Assembly: GCA_015482705.2 (NCBI GenBank)
Contig: JADMLA020000030.1
Location: 1-64,000, forward strand
Direction: 5' to 3'
DNA from: Prosthecochloris sp.
Lineage (GTDB): Bacteria; Bacteroidota; Chlorobiia; Chlorobiales; Chlorobiaceae
Length of the DNA: 64,000 nt
A model generated the notes under the pieces. It saw only the letters and a program-made list of their open reading frames with translations, was not told the origin of the DNA and did not search any database. A program made the position numbers and the translations under genes. Below are positions 1-9,971 of this stretch, in pieces; within the stretch, counting starts at the first letter, position 1, and every line of letters starts with the position of its first letter.

Positions 1-3000
1 ATGGATTTTGATGTTGTTGTAAAAGATGGCGACGGTGATGAAAGCGACGGTCAGTTTACGGTGACACTGACGCCGGATCCTGCTCCGGTGGATGTAACGG
101 TGGGTGAACCCAATCTTCCTGACGGGACAAACCCCGATGGCACTGCATTGACGCAGAGCGAAACGCTGGGAATCGAGCCGGATGCTGATGCCGTTATTGT
201 CGATACGCGTTTTACAAATATCGACAGTTTACCGGAGTTGACATCTGGTGGTGTGCTGGTCGAGTATTCGTTAAGCCCTGACGGTCATACGTTGACGGCT
301 ACGGCCGGCGGTGAAACCGTGTTCACGGTGGTCGTGACCGATCCAACCGACCCTGATGGAGGGCAGGGTTACGAGTTTACGCTCCATGGTCCGCTCGATC
401 ATGTTGACAGTGACGAGCATGAGCTTGATTTCGACTTTGAGTTCGATGACAGTGACGACCACACGAAGGAGGGTACGTTTACGGTAACGGTACTGGATGA
501 TCACGTGCCCGGAAGTGATTTGCTGACCGTTGCGGAAGACGGGGAACAGACTATCAATACCAGTGCCGATGCGACATCGGACAACACATTGGTTCCCGAT
601 AAGGGAGAGCCGGGCGGTCCATCGCATGGTACTGCGGTGATAAATCCGGACGGTACGCTTACCTATACACCGGACGAGCACTACAGCGGAACGGATGAAC
701 TGACGTATACCCATACTGATGAGGACGGTAACGATTATACGACAACCGTGACCATAACGGTGACCCCGGTTTCGGATGCTCCTGAGTTGAGCAGAGATGC
801 GTTGAATGTCAGGACAGATGAAGATGTATCAGTTGCGCTGGGTTTCAACGCACCGGTTGTAAGTGACGGCACAGACCAGAATGGTGGTCAGGCAGGTGAC
901 AACCCTGAGCTTCTCGGTGCAATACAACTCAGAAATATTCCTGCCGGAGCAAAACTTCTCTATGCCGACGGGACAACTGTTCTGGAGTCAGACGGGAGTA
1001 CAGTCAATATCGTGCTGAGCGACGGTAGTCACATCACAGGGGTGACAGGGGATGTGACGATGACGACGGCTGAATTCGAAGGACTTCGTGTGTTGCCTCC
1101 TGCCGACACTCACAACAACTTTTCGGTAAGAATGCGGGTGACCGAATACGAAGTCGACGACAGTGGAAATCCTTTGCCGGGCGTTGATGGTGCGGTCTCG
1201 AACATCAAAGTGAATGTAAGGGTGCTTGCAGTGACCGACAAGGTGGAGATTTCGTGGAACGAGGGTGGAGATTTTCCTGATACGGATGAAACTCCTGACG
1301 ATCCCGATACGATTAACAAGGTTATCAACGAGGACACTGCTCTTGATCTGACTTCGATGCTGAACTACTCCTTTACCGGAGAGCCGGATGAAACGACGAC
1401 GCAAACACCACCGATAGCCGACGGTAACAATACGACGCCTGATTTCGACGGTAGCGAATCCCGTGAACTGGTGATCGGGGAGTCCGGGGTTACCGTACTG
1501 CCTCCCGGAACGATCGTGAAGGTTGACGGTGTGGCGATTGATCCTGAAAGCGATGGGACTTACAGCATTGCGCTCACCAATGATCAGACTATTCCGCCGA
1601 TCACGATTCAGCCTCCTGAACATTTCAGCGGGGATATTCTGGAAGATATTCCGGTGACGGTTGTCGCGCTGGACAGTGATAGCGATTCTTCAGGGGCAAA
1701 TCCCGTCGAGGAGTCTGATACGGTGTACTTCAACCTGTATGTCAACCCTGTTGCAGGAGATGTCGAAGCACAGGATGTTTCAACAGAGGAAGATACTGCA
1801 GTCAAATTCATGGAGGAGCTCGGTCTTACCGATACCGACGGGAGTGAGAGCATCGTCGGTATAGTCATCAAAGACATCCCCGATGGATGGGAACTGTATG
1901 ATGGTGACGGTACTCTCTTGATAACCGGTAACGGTTCCGATGACTGGACGGTCGATACTGCCGATGTGACAAGTGGAGACTATACGGATTACACGCTGCT
2001 TCCCCCGGGTCACAGCAGTGTCGACGAGACTGTCAATATCGACGTAACGACTACCGATACGCAGACCGTCAACGGCAGCACGGTTTCCGATACACAGACC
2101 GTTACTCTTCCGGTCAAGATAGAGGTTACCCCGGTTGCGGAAAAAATGGGGCCCGATGCAGATAAAGATGGACAGACCGATACGCCGCTGCCGGGCCAGG
2201 CTGATAGTGATGATAACGGTACTGCCGATCTGCAGATGAATCCGTCGCATGAATACACGGTCAACGGTACCGAAGATGAGTGGTTTTCTTTGCACAGAGC
2301 CGGTATCAGCGGTGATTCTGACGGGTTCGATCTGGAAACTCCATGGTTCAACGAGGATACAGAGACGTCATCGTATCAGGATAACTCCGAGGAGACATTT
2401 GCCCTGTTTACGCCGAAAGATAGTGAGGGTAATGACTTGCTGGGTTCACAGTTCAGATACGATGACGGTACCCCTGAGGGCAGGATTCTGACGTATACCG
2501 GAAGTCCTGTCGAAATTCCGGTTCAGCACCTGGACAGTCTCGAGTTTATGCCACCAGCGAACTTTGCAGAAGAAGGGATCGAGATTGTCGTCAATGCAAA
2601 GACCGTCGATACCGATCCTGATGATGGATCGAAGAGCGAACAGGTCTCTGGAGAGGTGGTTTTGACGATTGATTATCTGCCTGTGGCAGATCAGGTAAGT
2701 CTTGCTGTTTCCAGTCCCGGAGGAGATGAGGATACCCAGATTCCGATCAACATCAGGCCACAGAGCGACGACAAAGACGGCTCGGAATCCTTTACGGTTA
2801 CCATTGACAACGTGCCAAGCGGTGCAGTGCTGCATTACAATGGCAGTGTATTGACCGGAACAGCCGGAACAACCGTTGGTACGTTGAAGTACACCATTCC
2901 AGATTTTGACGAAGATGCACCGCTGACGATCCAGCCGCCTTTGAACAGCGATGTGGACTTGATCGAACTCGATGTTCAGGCAGTCAGTGAAGATGGCGTA

Positions 3001-6000
3001 GACGCTTCTCCTTCAACAGCGTTGCCTCTAAAAATAGATGTGCGCGGTGTTGCCGATACGGTCGATCTGACAACAACCACGCCAAAGTTCGCGGAAGCCG
3101 ATGTCGATACTACAGGTGAGGTTGCCCTGAACCAGATTGTTACCGGTTATACCATGCAGGATGATGATGGCTCTGAGACGCTGACCTTTCGAATAACCGG
3201 GCTCGATCCACAGTTTTCCATCGACTGTGGCACCTTTCTCGGCGGCACAGGAACTGAGAGAGTCTGGGTTCTGACGGAGGAAGATCTTGCGGCGGCGAAG
3301 ATACGTGTTCCCGCTAATTTCAGCGGCACGGTAAATCTGTCGATGGTAGCGATTACGACCGAGCGAGAAGGTGATAGCCATACTGAAGACCCGATAGACC
3401 TGTCGGTTGAGATTACGCCGTCCCCTGAAGCGGAGATCAATTCTTCGGCGACAATTCCCGAAGATGCGACGGTGCAGGTCGATTTCTCGATCCAGCACCG
3501 GAACGGCGATACCGACGAGACGCTGACATCGGTCTGGATAAAGGCTGCAGATGTAGACGGTGCGGACTATATGCTGTATCTGGGAAGTGACGGAGTGACG
3601 ACTCTTGCCGATGCTGCAGCCGATCCCGCCGTGACGGATGTGGTGCTCGATGGCGGTTATTACAAGCTTACAGGTTCGGCTATCGACAATATTTACGTGC
3701 AGAATGAAGCGGATCTTCATGGAGACTACACCTTTGACATCAAGTATGAAATAACCGATAACTCCTCTGACGGAACCCTCGATCCTCCGGACAGCACGGT
3801 AACCACGCAGTCGGATGCCGTTTACAACCTGTCTTTTGCTGCAGTGACCGATCCAATTTCACAAACACTCGGTACTATAACACTGGACGATCCAGGGGAT
3901 GGCACCGTTGAGGGAAACCTTGTATCGGTGACTGAAAATACCATCATTACCATTCCTGTGACTGTAACCCAGGTCGATGATCCGGCAGAAGGGCCGAACG
4001 GCAAGGATGATGACGGGAGCGAGAAGCTCGAGCAGTTCATTATAGACAATGTACCGCAGGGGGTTACGGTTGTCGGAGGCACCTATATCGGTAATGTGTA
4101 TGATTCCGGGGCCGGTGATAATGTCAATTCGGGCCGCTGGATTATCGATATTGATCCGAACCAGGCGTTTACAACGTCTGATAGCGGCACTATTACAACA
4201 AATATTGCGTTTGCCGTCGACGGAACGGCTGAACAGCTTGGCGGTCTGAGTCAGACCATAACCATTACGGCTGTCAGCAGGGATGAAGGGTCTGGGACAC
4301 AACAGGCAATGCAGAGTTTCACGTTAACGGTTGCAGACGCAGATGAATTTGATGACTCGGAGAGTCCGGTTTTTATCAATGAACCCTCAACCATTGATCT
4401 GTGGTCTGAAAATACTGATTCCGATGTTATTGAAGATACTCCGATATCTCTTGGAGAAATGGTCAACGCCCAGATAAGCGCTGGAACCAACAGTACTTTC
4501 GACATTACGCTGACCGACTTTCCTCCGGGTACGGTCATTACCGGTATGACTGCAACGGTTCTTCCTGGCGGTGAAACGGTCTATACGGTTTCCGGCAGTG
4601 GGGGTAACGTGGTGTTACAGACCGTATTGGACAGCATTACCATTACTCCGCCAGCCAACTGGAATGACAACAACCATGGGAACGACTTTGACTTTAAACT
4701 TACGCTGACAACCCGGGCTCCAGGCGGAGAACGTAACGATCAGGTGATCGAGGTTAACAACCGGGAAGTAGTTCCTGTAACAGATCACACAACCATAGTC
4801 ATTAATGCTCCTGACGTAGATGAAGACAACGACGCTGGTTTTACGGTTTCGTTCAGCAACGGGGCGGATGGAGGGTTTACGACCGTTCAGGGCCCATTGT
4901 ACCTGAAGGTTGATGATTCGGGAATGCACCCTCCGGAAGGAGGAACCCTCTATCATAATGGTTCGCCTGTTTCCGTACAGTCCATTACCGGAGTTCCGGG
5001 CGTTCCTGACGGAGATTACTATGTTATTGACCCTGTTGAATTTACCGATACTGTTCAGTTTACCTATGAGCCTGAAGGAAATGCTGCCGGCAGTGTGGGG
5101 GTTACAGCGTATCTGAGGACACAGGAAGAAAGTGCGTCCAATATTCTTACCAATACAGCCACAGCCAGCTTTGATATCAACCCTGTCAATGATGGTTATG
5201 ATGCCGAGATTGCCAGTGCCAGCGGTGATGAAGATACCATGATCGAGATTGAGCTCGATGGAACCGGTCTCAGGGATGCGGATGGTTCTGAAGAGATTGT
5301 CAGCGCTTTCATCGAAAATGTGCCGGACGGTTTTCTTGTTTTCACCGGATCTTCCCAGGCGACAGCCGTTCTGGCAATCAATGTTGGCGATGACGGAACC
5401 GGCAACAACACCTGGAGTATTCCGCTTGATCCGGACGGTTCACTGCCGGATTACATCGCTGTCCGGCCGCCGGAAAATTACAGTGGGACGGTTCAAGATT
5501 GTGTCCTCAAGGTGTACAGCGGCGAGCAGGACCTCGAGCCAACGGTTGATATGGTGACATTTGATATCGAAGTAGAACCGGTTGCCGATCCTGTCGATCC
5601 GAACCTGTTCATTCCTACCACATCATTCGGTGTAGAGGGTGAAGCGATTCCGATCAACCTCAATAAGGCTATGGAAGATCAGGACGGGTCAGAAACCCTG
5701 ACGTTGACGTTTCAGGGTATCGGTGCGGGTGCTGTCTTTTATGACAGTGCAGGCAATCTGATCGATGCAGCTTATGATGCAGGTACCGATACCTATACCT
5801 TGACAGGAGTTCCCGGCTATGATCCTGCAGAAATTTATGATGTGAACCACCTGACACTTGTCCAGTCGGCTCTAACCGGCACGGTGACGGTGACGGCTTA
5901 CACTGTCGATGGTAGTGACGATTCATCTGATGAAGCCGTAACGAAGACTTTTACACTCGATATTTCACAGATTGAGCCTACGGGTGGTGACGACACGTTG

Positions 6001-6342
6001 TTCTATGACGGTGACTCCGGTCGAACGTATGATGGTTTTGGTGGTGAGGATACGATAACACTACAGCTTAACCAAGATCTTGATTTCAATGCAGATACTT
6101 CAACGCTTGCAAATATTGAAATCATCGATCTCGATCAAAACGGTGATCATCAACTGCTTCACCTTTCGGAAACAGATGTTCTGCAGAGTACCGATGAAAA
6201 TAATGTATTGACAGTTCTGGGTGACGCAGGTGACAGTGTGCAGCTTGCGGGGAGCTGGGTATCTTCGGTTGATGGTGGTTTTACTGTTTACACCAGCGGG
6301 GATGCTGTGCTTAGAGTAGAGAATGACATAACTATGATATGA
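1..6342 (+). CDS. Giant cadherin/VCBS-type secreted adhesin, 3' part
   Basis: The frame is open from the first base, so the protein is cut by the window edge and the first Met is probably internal. The visible 2113 residues are very acidic and built of repeated beta-sandwich-like units of about 90-170 residues. They carry motifs such as NPDGTLTYTP, DDDGSE and DEDT, typical of cadherin-like/VCBS/Ig-like repeats of RTX adhesins. The last ~110 residues start with GGDDTLFYDGDSG and continue IEIIDLDQNG...VLGDAGDSVQLAG, which matches the usual C-terminal region of type I secreted adhesins. A TolC-family gene follows 31 bases later, which fits type I secretion; the ABC and membrane-fusion components are not in the window. 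The likely role is surface attachment or aggregation. Family call is good; ligand and total length are unknown. Confidence 0.85.
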   Translation: MDFDVVVKDGDGDESDGQFTVTLTPDPAPVDVTVGEPNLPDGTNPDGTALTQSETLGIEPDADAVIVDTRFTNIDSLPELTSGGVLVEYSLSPDGHTLTATAGGETVFTVVVTDPTDPDGGQGYEFTLHGPLDHVDSDEHELDFDFEFDDSDDHTKEGTFTVTVLDDHVPGSDLLTVAEDGEQTINTSADATSDNTLVPDKGEPGGPSHGTAVINPDGTLTYTPDEHYSGTDELTYTHTDEDGNDYTTTVTITVTPVSDAPELSRDALNVRTDEDVSVALGFNAPVVSDGTDQNGGQAGDNPELLGAIQLRNIPAGAKLLYADGTTVLESDGSTVNIVLSDGSHITGVTGDVTMTTAEFEGLRVLPPADTHNNFSVRMRVTEYEVDDSGNPLPGVDGAVSNIKVNVRVLAVTDKVEISWNEGGDFPDTDETPDDPDTINKVINEDTALDLTSMLNYSFTGEPDETTTQTPPIADGNNTTPDFDGSESRELVIGESGVTVLPPGTIVKVDGVAIDPESDGTYSIALTNDQTIPPITIQPPEHFSGDILEDIPVTVVALDSDSDSSGANPVEESDTVYFNLYVNPVAGDVEAQDVSTEEDTAVKFMEELGLTDTDGSESIVGIVIKDIPDGWELYDGDGTLLITGNGSDDWTVDTADVTSGDYTDYTLLPPGHSSVDETVNIDVTTTDTQTVNGSTVSDTQTVTLPVKIEVTPVAEKMGPDADKDGQTDTPLPGQADSDDNGTADLQMNPSHEYTVNGTEDEWFSLHRAGISGDSDGFDLETPWFNEDTETSSYQDNSEETFALFTPKDSEGNDLLGSQFRYDDGTPEGRILTYTGSPVEIPVQHLDSLEFMPPANFAEEGIEIVVNAKTVDTDPDDGSKSEQVSGEVVLTIDYLPVADQVSLAVSSPGGDEDTQIPINIRPQSDDKDGSESFTVTIDNVPSGAVLHYNGSVLTGTAGTTVGTLKYTIPDFDEDAPLTIQPPLNSDVDLIELDVQAVSEDGVDASPSTALPLKIDVRGVADTVDLTTTTPKFAEADVDTTGEVALNQIVTGYTMQDDDGSETLTFRITGLDPQFSIDCGTFLGGTGTERVWVLTEEDLAAAKIRVPANFSGTVNLSMVAITTEREGDSHTEDPIDLSVEITPSPEAEINSSATIPEDATVQVDFSIQHRNGDTDETLTSVWIKAADVDGADYMLYLGSDGVTTLADAAADPAVTDVVLDGGYYKLTGSAIDNIYVQNEADLHGDYTFDIKYEITDNSSDGTLDPPDSTVTTQSDAVYNLSFAAVTDPISQTLGTITLDDPGDGTVEGNLVSVTENTIITIPVTVTQVDDPAEGPNGKDDDGSEKLEQFIIDNVPQGVTVVGGTYIGNVYDSGAGDNVNSGRWIIDIDPNQAFTTSDSGTITTNIAFAVDGTAEQLGGLSQTITITAVSRDEGSGTQQAMQSFTLTVADADEFDDSESPVFINEPSTIDLWSENTDSDVIEDTPISLGEMVNAQISAGTNSTFDITLTDFPPGTVITGMTATVLPGGETVYTVSGSGGNVVLQTVLDSITITPPANWNDNNHGNDFDFKLTLTTRAPGGERNDQVIEVNNREVVPVTDHTTIVINAPDVDEDNDAGFTVSFSNGADGGFTTVQGPLYLKVDDSGMHPPEGGTLYHNGSPVSVQSITGVPGVPDGDYYVIDPVEFTDTVQFTYEPEGNAAGSVGVTAYLRTQEESASNILTNTATASFDINPVNDGYDAEIASASGDEDTMIEIELDGTGLRDADGSEEIVSAFIENVPDGFLVFTGSSQATAVLAINVGDDGTGNNTWSIPLDPDGSLPDYIAVRPPENYSGTVQDCVLKVYSGEQDLEPTVDMVTFDIEVEPVADPVDPNLFIPTTSFGVEGEAIPINLNKAMEDQDGSETLTLTFQGIGAGAVFYDSAGNLIDAAYDAGTDTYTLTGVPGYDPAEIYDVNHLTLVQSALTGTVTVTAYTVDGSDDSSDEAVTKTFTLDISQIEPTGGDDTLFYDGDSGRTYDGFGGEDTITLQLNQDLDFNADTSTLANIEIIDLDQNGDHQLLHLSETDVLQSTDENNVLTVLGDAGDSVQLAGSWVSSVDGGFTVYTSGDAVLRVENDITMI

Positions 6343-6373
6343 TTTGTCGCTAACATTTAACCATCTAAGAGAT

Positions 6374-7789
6374 ATGAAAAACAGGTACAGGAAGCGGACG
6401 CTGACAGCACTACTGCTGTTTGCAGTGCTGTCAGGGATGATCGTGCCTCAGATTTTGGTGGCACGCGATAATACGGTAACGGTGAAGTCGGCTGTTGAAC
6501 AGACGATCAACAGTAATCCTGTAGTGCAAGCGAAATGGCACGAGTTCAGAGCGGCTTACCATGAAGAAGCGGTAGCCTATGGAGGTTATCTGCCGAAACT
6601 CGATGCTACTGCAGGCGTTGGCCGGGAGTGGGTGGACGGTGATAACCTGACGAAAGATGTGTACACTCGCAAAGGTGTCCGTCTGGAAGTGACGCAGATG
6701 CTCTTCGACGGATTTTATACCCATCACCAGGTGTGCCGTCTGAAGTGTGAGGGTAAAGCGCTTTATTTCGAGTTTCTCGATTCCATCGAGCAGGCCGGTC
6801 TCGAAGCTGTCAGGTCCTATGCCGACGTGCAACGTTACCGAAACCTTGTCACGCTTGCTGAAAAAAACTATGCGTACCATCAGAAAATCTCCGATCAGAT
6901 CAGTCGTCGTGTACGATCGGGGGTAAGCACCGGTGCGGACATGGAGCAGATTGAGGGGCGTCTTGCATTGGCAAAATCCAATCTTATTAACGAACGAGCG
7001 AACCTGCATGACGTGACGGCACGCTACCAGCGGATTGTTGGAGAATTGCCTGCGGAAAAACTCCAGGAATTCGAGGTACCGGTTTCGGCAATTCCTTCGA
7101 GTGTCGAAGGTGCGCTTGGAGAGTCTTATCGGAAAAATCCGGGATTCCTCGCATCGATGCTTGAAATCAAGGCATCCCGGCACGCGCTCGATGTTCAGAA
7201 ATCGAAGTTTTACCCACGATTCGATCTACGAGCCTATCAGGACTGGAGTTGGGACAAGGACGGTATTGACGGTTACCAAAGAGAGGCTGCGGTAGAGGTA
7301 GTGATGCGTTACAATATTTTCAATGGCGGTTCGGATTTTGCTTCGGTGCGACAGTATAAGCAAAAGTTGTACCGGTCGATCGATTTGAAGGATAAAGCAT
7401 GCCGGGATTTGCGTCAAACGATTGAAATTGCGTATAATGACCGCGAGGCGCTGACTTCCCAGGTAAACTATCTCGATCAGCATCGTATGCAACTTGCAGA
7501 GGTACGAGTCGCTTATCTCGATCAGTTTACGATAGGCCGACGAACGTTGCTCGACCTTTTGGATACGGAGAACGAGTACTATCAGGCAGAGCGTGCGTAT
7601 ACCAACGGAGTATACGATTTGACGATAGCCGACGCGCGGACACTTGCGGGAATGGGGCGTTTGCTCAACGATATGGACGTGGTTCGATATGATCTGCCGT
7701 CCCTCGAGGAACTGGATTATGACGGTATCCCTTCTATGCAGGCATCGGATTACTGTCCTGTCGAAGCACCTGAAGGATCGATACAATAA
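6374..7789 (+). CDS. TolC-family outer-membrane protein, probable type I secretion partner
   Basis: The protein has 471 residues from the ATG at 6374. A TTG ten codons upstream is also in frame but poorer. The N-terminus has a basic start and hydrophobic stretch ending near residue 30 (signal peptide). The body shows two related long helical halves with the heptad-rich, Ala/Arg/Gln pattern of outer-membrane efflux proteins. DLLDTENEYYQAERAY near the C-terminus is characteristic of TolC/AggA/LapE-like proteins. It begins 31 bases after the adhesin stop and is probably co-transcribed, so its job is probably the outer-membrane channel for that adhesin. Only a general efflux role could be argued otherwise. 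Confidence 0.85.
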   Translation: MKNRYRKRTLTALLLFAVLSGMIVPQILVARDNTVTVKSAVEQTINSNPVVQAKWHEFRAAYHEEAVAYGGYLPKLDATAGVGREWVDGDNLTKDVYTRKGVRLEVTQMLFDGFYTHHQVCRLKCEGKALYFEFLDSIEQAGLEAVRSYADVQRYRNLVTLAEKNYAYHQKISDQISRRVRSGVSTGADMEQIEGRLALAKSNLINERANLHDVTARYQRIVGELPAEKLQEFEVPVSAIPSSVEGALGESYRKNPGFLASMLEIKASRHALDVQKSKFYPRFDLRAYQDWSWDKDGIDGYQREAAVEVVMRYNIFNGGSDFASVRQYKQKLYRSIDLKDKACRDLRQTIEIAYNDREALTSQVNYLDQHRMQLAEVRVAYLDQFTIGRRTLLDLLDTENEYYQAERAYTNGVYDLTIADARTLAGMGRLLNDMDVVRYDLPSLEELDYDGIPSMQASDYCPVEAPEGSIQ

Positions 7790-7839
7790 AGAGGGTTAGT
7801 TGTTTCAGTGAAGAAATATAGCAACCAGGTAGTAACGGT

Positions 7840-9018
7840 GTGTACATGCGGCTTGTAAAAGCGGTACTTTTGCTGTCAAGTGCTATGACAGTAATGGCTG
7901 GAGCTGTTATTTCTCCTGCGCTGCCCGAAATAAGCCGTCATTTTTCCGGAGACAGCGTAAACGTCCTGACGAAGCTCGTCTTGACGATGCCTGCGCTGAC
8001 GATTGCCTTGTGTGCCCCTCTTGCAGGGCATCTTTCTGATCTTTTCGGACGTAGAAAACTTCTGGTTTTTTCGTTGTTTTTATATGGTTTGTCCGGATCC
8101 AGCGGCTTTTTTCTGAACGATCTTTTTCTTTTGCTTGTAAGTCGTGCAGTTCTCGGCATTAGTGTTGGCGGAATCATGAGTGCCGCTACAGCGTTGATCG
8201 GCGATTTGTATTCCGGCAACGAACGTGCTGAATTTATCGGTCTACAGTCGGGGTTCATGTATATCGGAGGGATTGTACTTATTCTGCTGGGTGGATTTCT
8301 GGCAGAAATAAGCTGGAAAGCCCCTTTTCTTGCATACCTTTCGGCATTTGCCGTGTTCATCATGGCGATAATCGGGCTCCGTGACCCGAATTCTGATTCG
8401 AACAATTCCGGGATGATTGATCGTGAAGAGCCATTGCTGATGCCGTATCTTGTGGTTGGATTGATCTATCTGCTGGTTTTCCTGCTGATGGTATTTTACT
8501 ACATGGTACTCGTTCAGTTGCCTTTTATCTTGCAGAACCGTTTTGGGATTGGTAGTGCCGTTACCGGCCTTGCCATTTCTGTTGCGGCGTTTGCCGGTGC
8601 TGTTTCTTCGCTTTCCTTTCCTTTGTTAAAACGCAGATTATCGTATAGATCGATCTATGTTCTTGGATTTGGGTTTGTTGCTGCCGGATATGTTCTGATA
8701 GGCAACTTTTTCGGTTTTACATACATCCTTGCAGGTCTCGCACTCGCCGGATTCGGTAACGGTATGCTGATGCCGAATGGCAGTTTCTGGCTCATGGAAG
8801 TGACCCCTGAGCAAATAAGAGGAAAAGCGGTGGGCGGTTTTACAGGAATGATATTTCTTGGACAGTTTCTGTCTCCGATTCTCATGGCCCCTGTTGTATC
8901 GCTCTTTTCGCTCGATGGAGCGTTTCTCGCATCGGCGGTGTTTCTCCTTGCCGTTGCAATCTTTCTCACAGTGCTACCAATGAACTATATCGTTACCCCT
9001 CCAATTTCGAGAAAATAG
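7840..9018 (+). CDS. MFS transporter
   Basis: A 392-residue polytopic membrane protein with about 12 hydrophobic segments. The major facilitator motif A, GHLSDLFGRRK, lies at residues 63-73 between segments 2 and 3. The first segment, with AVISPALPEI, resembles drug:H+ antiporters of the Bcr/EmrD type. The start could be the GTG at 7840 or the ATG at 7846. It follows the tolC-like gene by 50 bases on the same strand, but nothing ties its substrate to adhesin export. Substrate unknown; a multidrug or small-metabolite exporter is the usual inference. Confidence 0.85.
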   Translation: MYMRLVKAVLLLSSAMTVMAGAVISPALPEISRHFSGDSVNVLTKLVLTMPALTIALCAPLAGHLSDLFGRRKLLVFSLFLYGLSGSSGFFLNDLFLLLVSRAVLGISVGGIMSAATALIGDLYSGNERAEFIGLQSGFMYIGGIVLILLGGFLAEISWKAPFLAYLSAFAVFIMAIIGLRDPNSDSNNSGMIDREEPLLMPYLVVGLIYLLVFLLMVFYYMVLVQLPFILQNRFGIGSAVTGLAISVAAFAGAVSSLSFPLLKRRLSYRSIYVLGFGFVAAGYVLIGNFFGFTYILAGLALAGFGNGMLMPNGSFWLMEVTPEQIRGKAVGGFTGMIFLGQFLSPILMAPVVSLFSLDGAFLASAVFLLAVAIFLTVLPMNYIVTPPISRK

Positions 9019-9188
9019 CCCCGATAAGAAAAACGTTCGTTGAGCCGTATCCTTGTCAGGCGGCTTATAGATAAGTATATTCAATGCATAAATGATGTTT
9101 CCGGGACCATCTCCATCAGCAGGTTCGGGTTGTCGGAGGGAAAGATTTTCCCGATCCTTTTTTCCCCTTAATTCTATTTTCGTGTACC

Positions 9189-9929
9189 GTGTTCATGCCT
9201 GCGCATCACCAACACCGTTACAAATTCCCTGACGGGGATGTTACCTATTCTGTTCGGACAAGCCTTCGCGCCAAACATGTCCGGTTACGTGTTTCTCCTC
9301 GAGAAGGGCTGGTTGTCATCGTTCCACAGGGATTTGACCGGTCACTGGTGCCCGGTATTGTCGAAAAAAGACTTCCATGGGTTCGCAAAGCTCTTGGAAC
9401 AATGCCTGCTGTTCGATCTTCTGAAGATCTTTTTCCTGACACCCTTTCCTTGCGGAGTATCGATGAAGAATGGTACGTTTTTTTTGAGGTCACCAGGGAA
9501 CCCGAATGTTGTTTCGTTGAAAAACCGGGCAGATTACTCGAGATCCGTTCGTTGCAGGGCGGGTCGAAAACATCGTTCGATCTTCTGCGTGAATGGGTGA
9601 GAAGAAAGGCCGTGAACGAACTGCTGAAAAAGCTCGACGAGGTTTCGGAACAGTATGGATTGTCGTATGACAAAGGGGCTGTACGATGTCAAAAAACCAG
9701 GTGGGGAAGCTGTTCGGTCAACAAAACGATTAGCCTCAACATGAAACTGCTGTTTCTTCCTCCCGACCTTGTCGAGTATATCATGCTACACGAGCTTTGT
9801 CACACCATGCATATGAACCATTCTCGACGTTTCTGGGCTCTTGTTGAGCAAAACATGCCGGATTACGTTGTTCATGATCGTGCCATGAGAGACGCGTTTC
9901 ATTACGTTCCGCAGTTTTTGCAGCAATGA
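9189..9929 (+). CDS. YgjP-like metallopeptidase domain protein (DUF45, M48 clan)
   Basis: A 246-residue soluble protein. The C-terminal third carries the zinc motif HELCH at residues 201-205 with a further His at 211, and the conserved RWGSC at 171-175 upstream. Both are hallmarks of the YgjP/DUF45 family of predicted zinc peptidases. The N-terminal half is the usual beta-rich portion with basic residues. Start is GTG 9189 or ATG 9195. The DUF2779 gene follows 42 bases later on the same strand. The natural substrate of the family is not settled. Confidence 0.82.
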   Translation: MFMPAHHQHRYKFPDGDVTYSVRTSLRAKHVRLRVSPREGLVVIVPQGFDRSLVPGIVEKRLPWVRKALGTMPAVRSSEDLFPDTLSLRSIDEEWYVFFEVTREPECCFVEKPGRLLEIRSLQGGSKTSFDLLREWVRRKAVNELLKKLDEVSEQYGLSYDKGAVRCQKTRWGSCSVNKTISLNMKLLFLPPDLVEYIMLHELCHTMHMNHSRRFWALVEQNMPDYVVHDRAMRDAFHYVPQFLQQ

Positions 9930-9971
9930 AAGAGCCGCGAAGAAACCGCAACCTGTTATTTTCAAAGGAAC

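Noticed and set aside
271..5926. Many open frames antisense to the adhesin
   Set aside because: They are shadows of a long repetitive, high-codon-bias gene; none has a recognisable domain or ribosome-binding site.
9138..9152. Terminator GGGAAA-GAT-TTTCCC after the MFS gene
   Set aside because: The stem has only six pairs with a three-base loop, and the following T-run is offset by six bases, so support is too weak to annotate.
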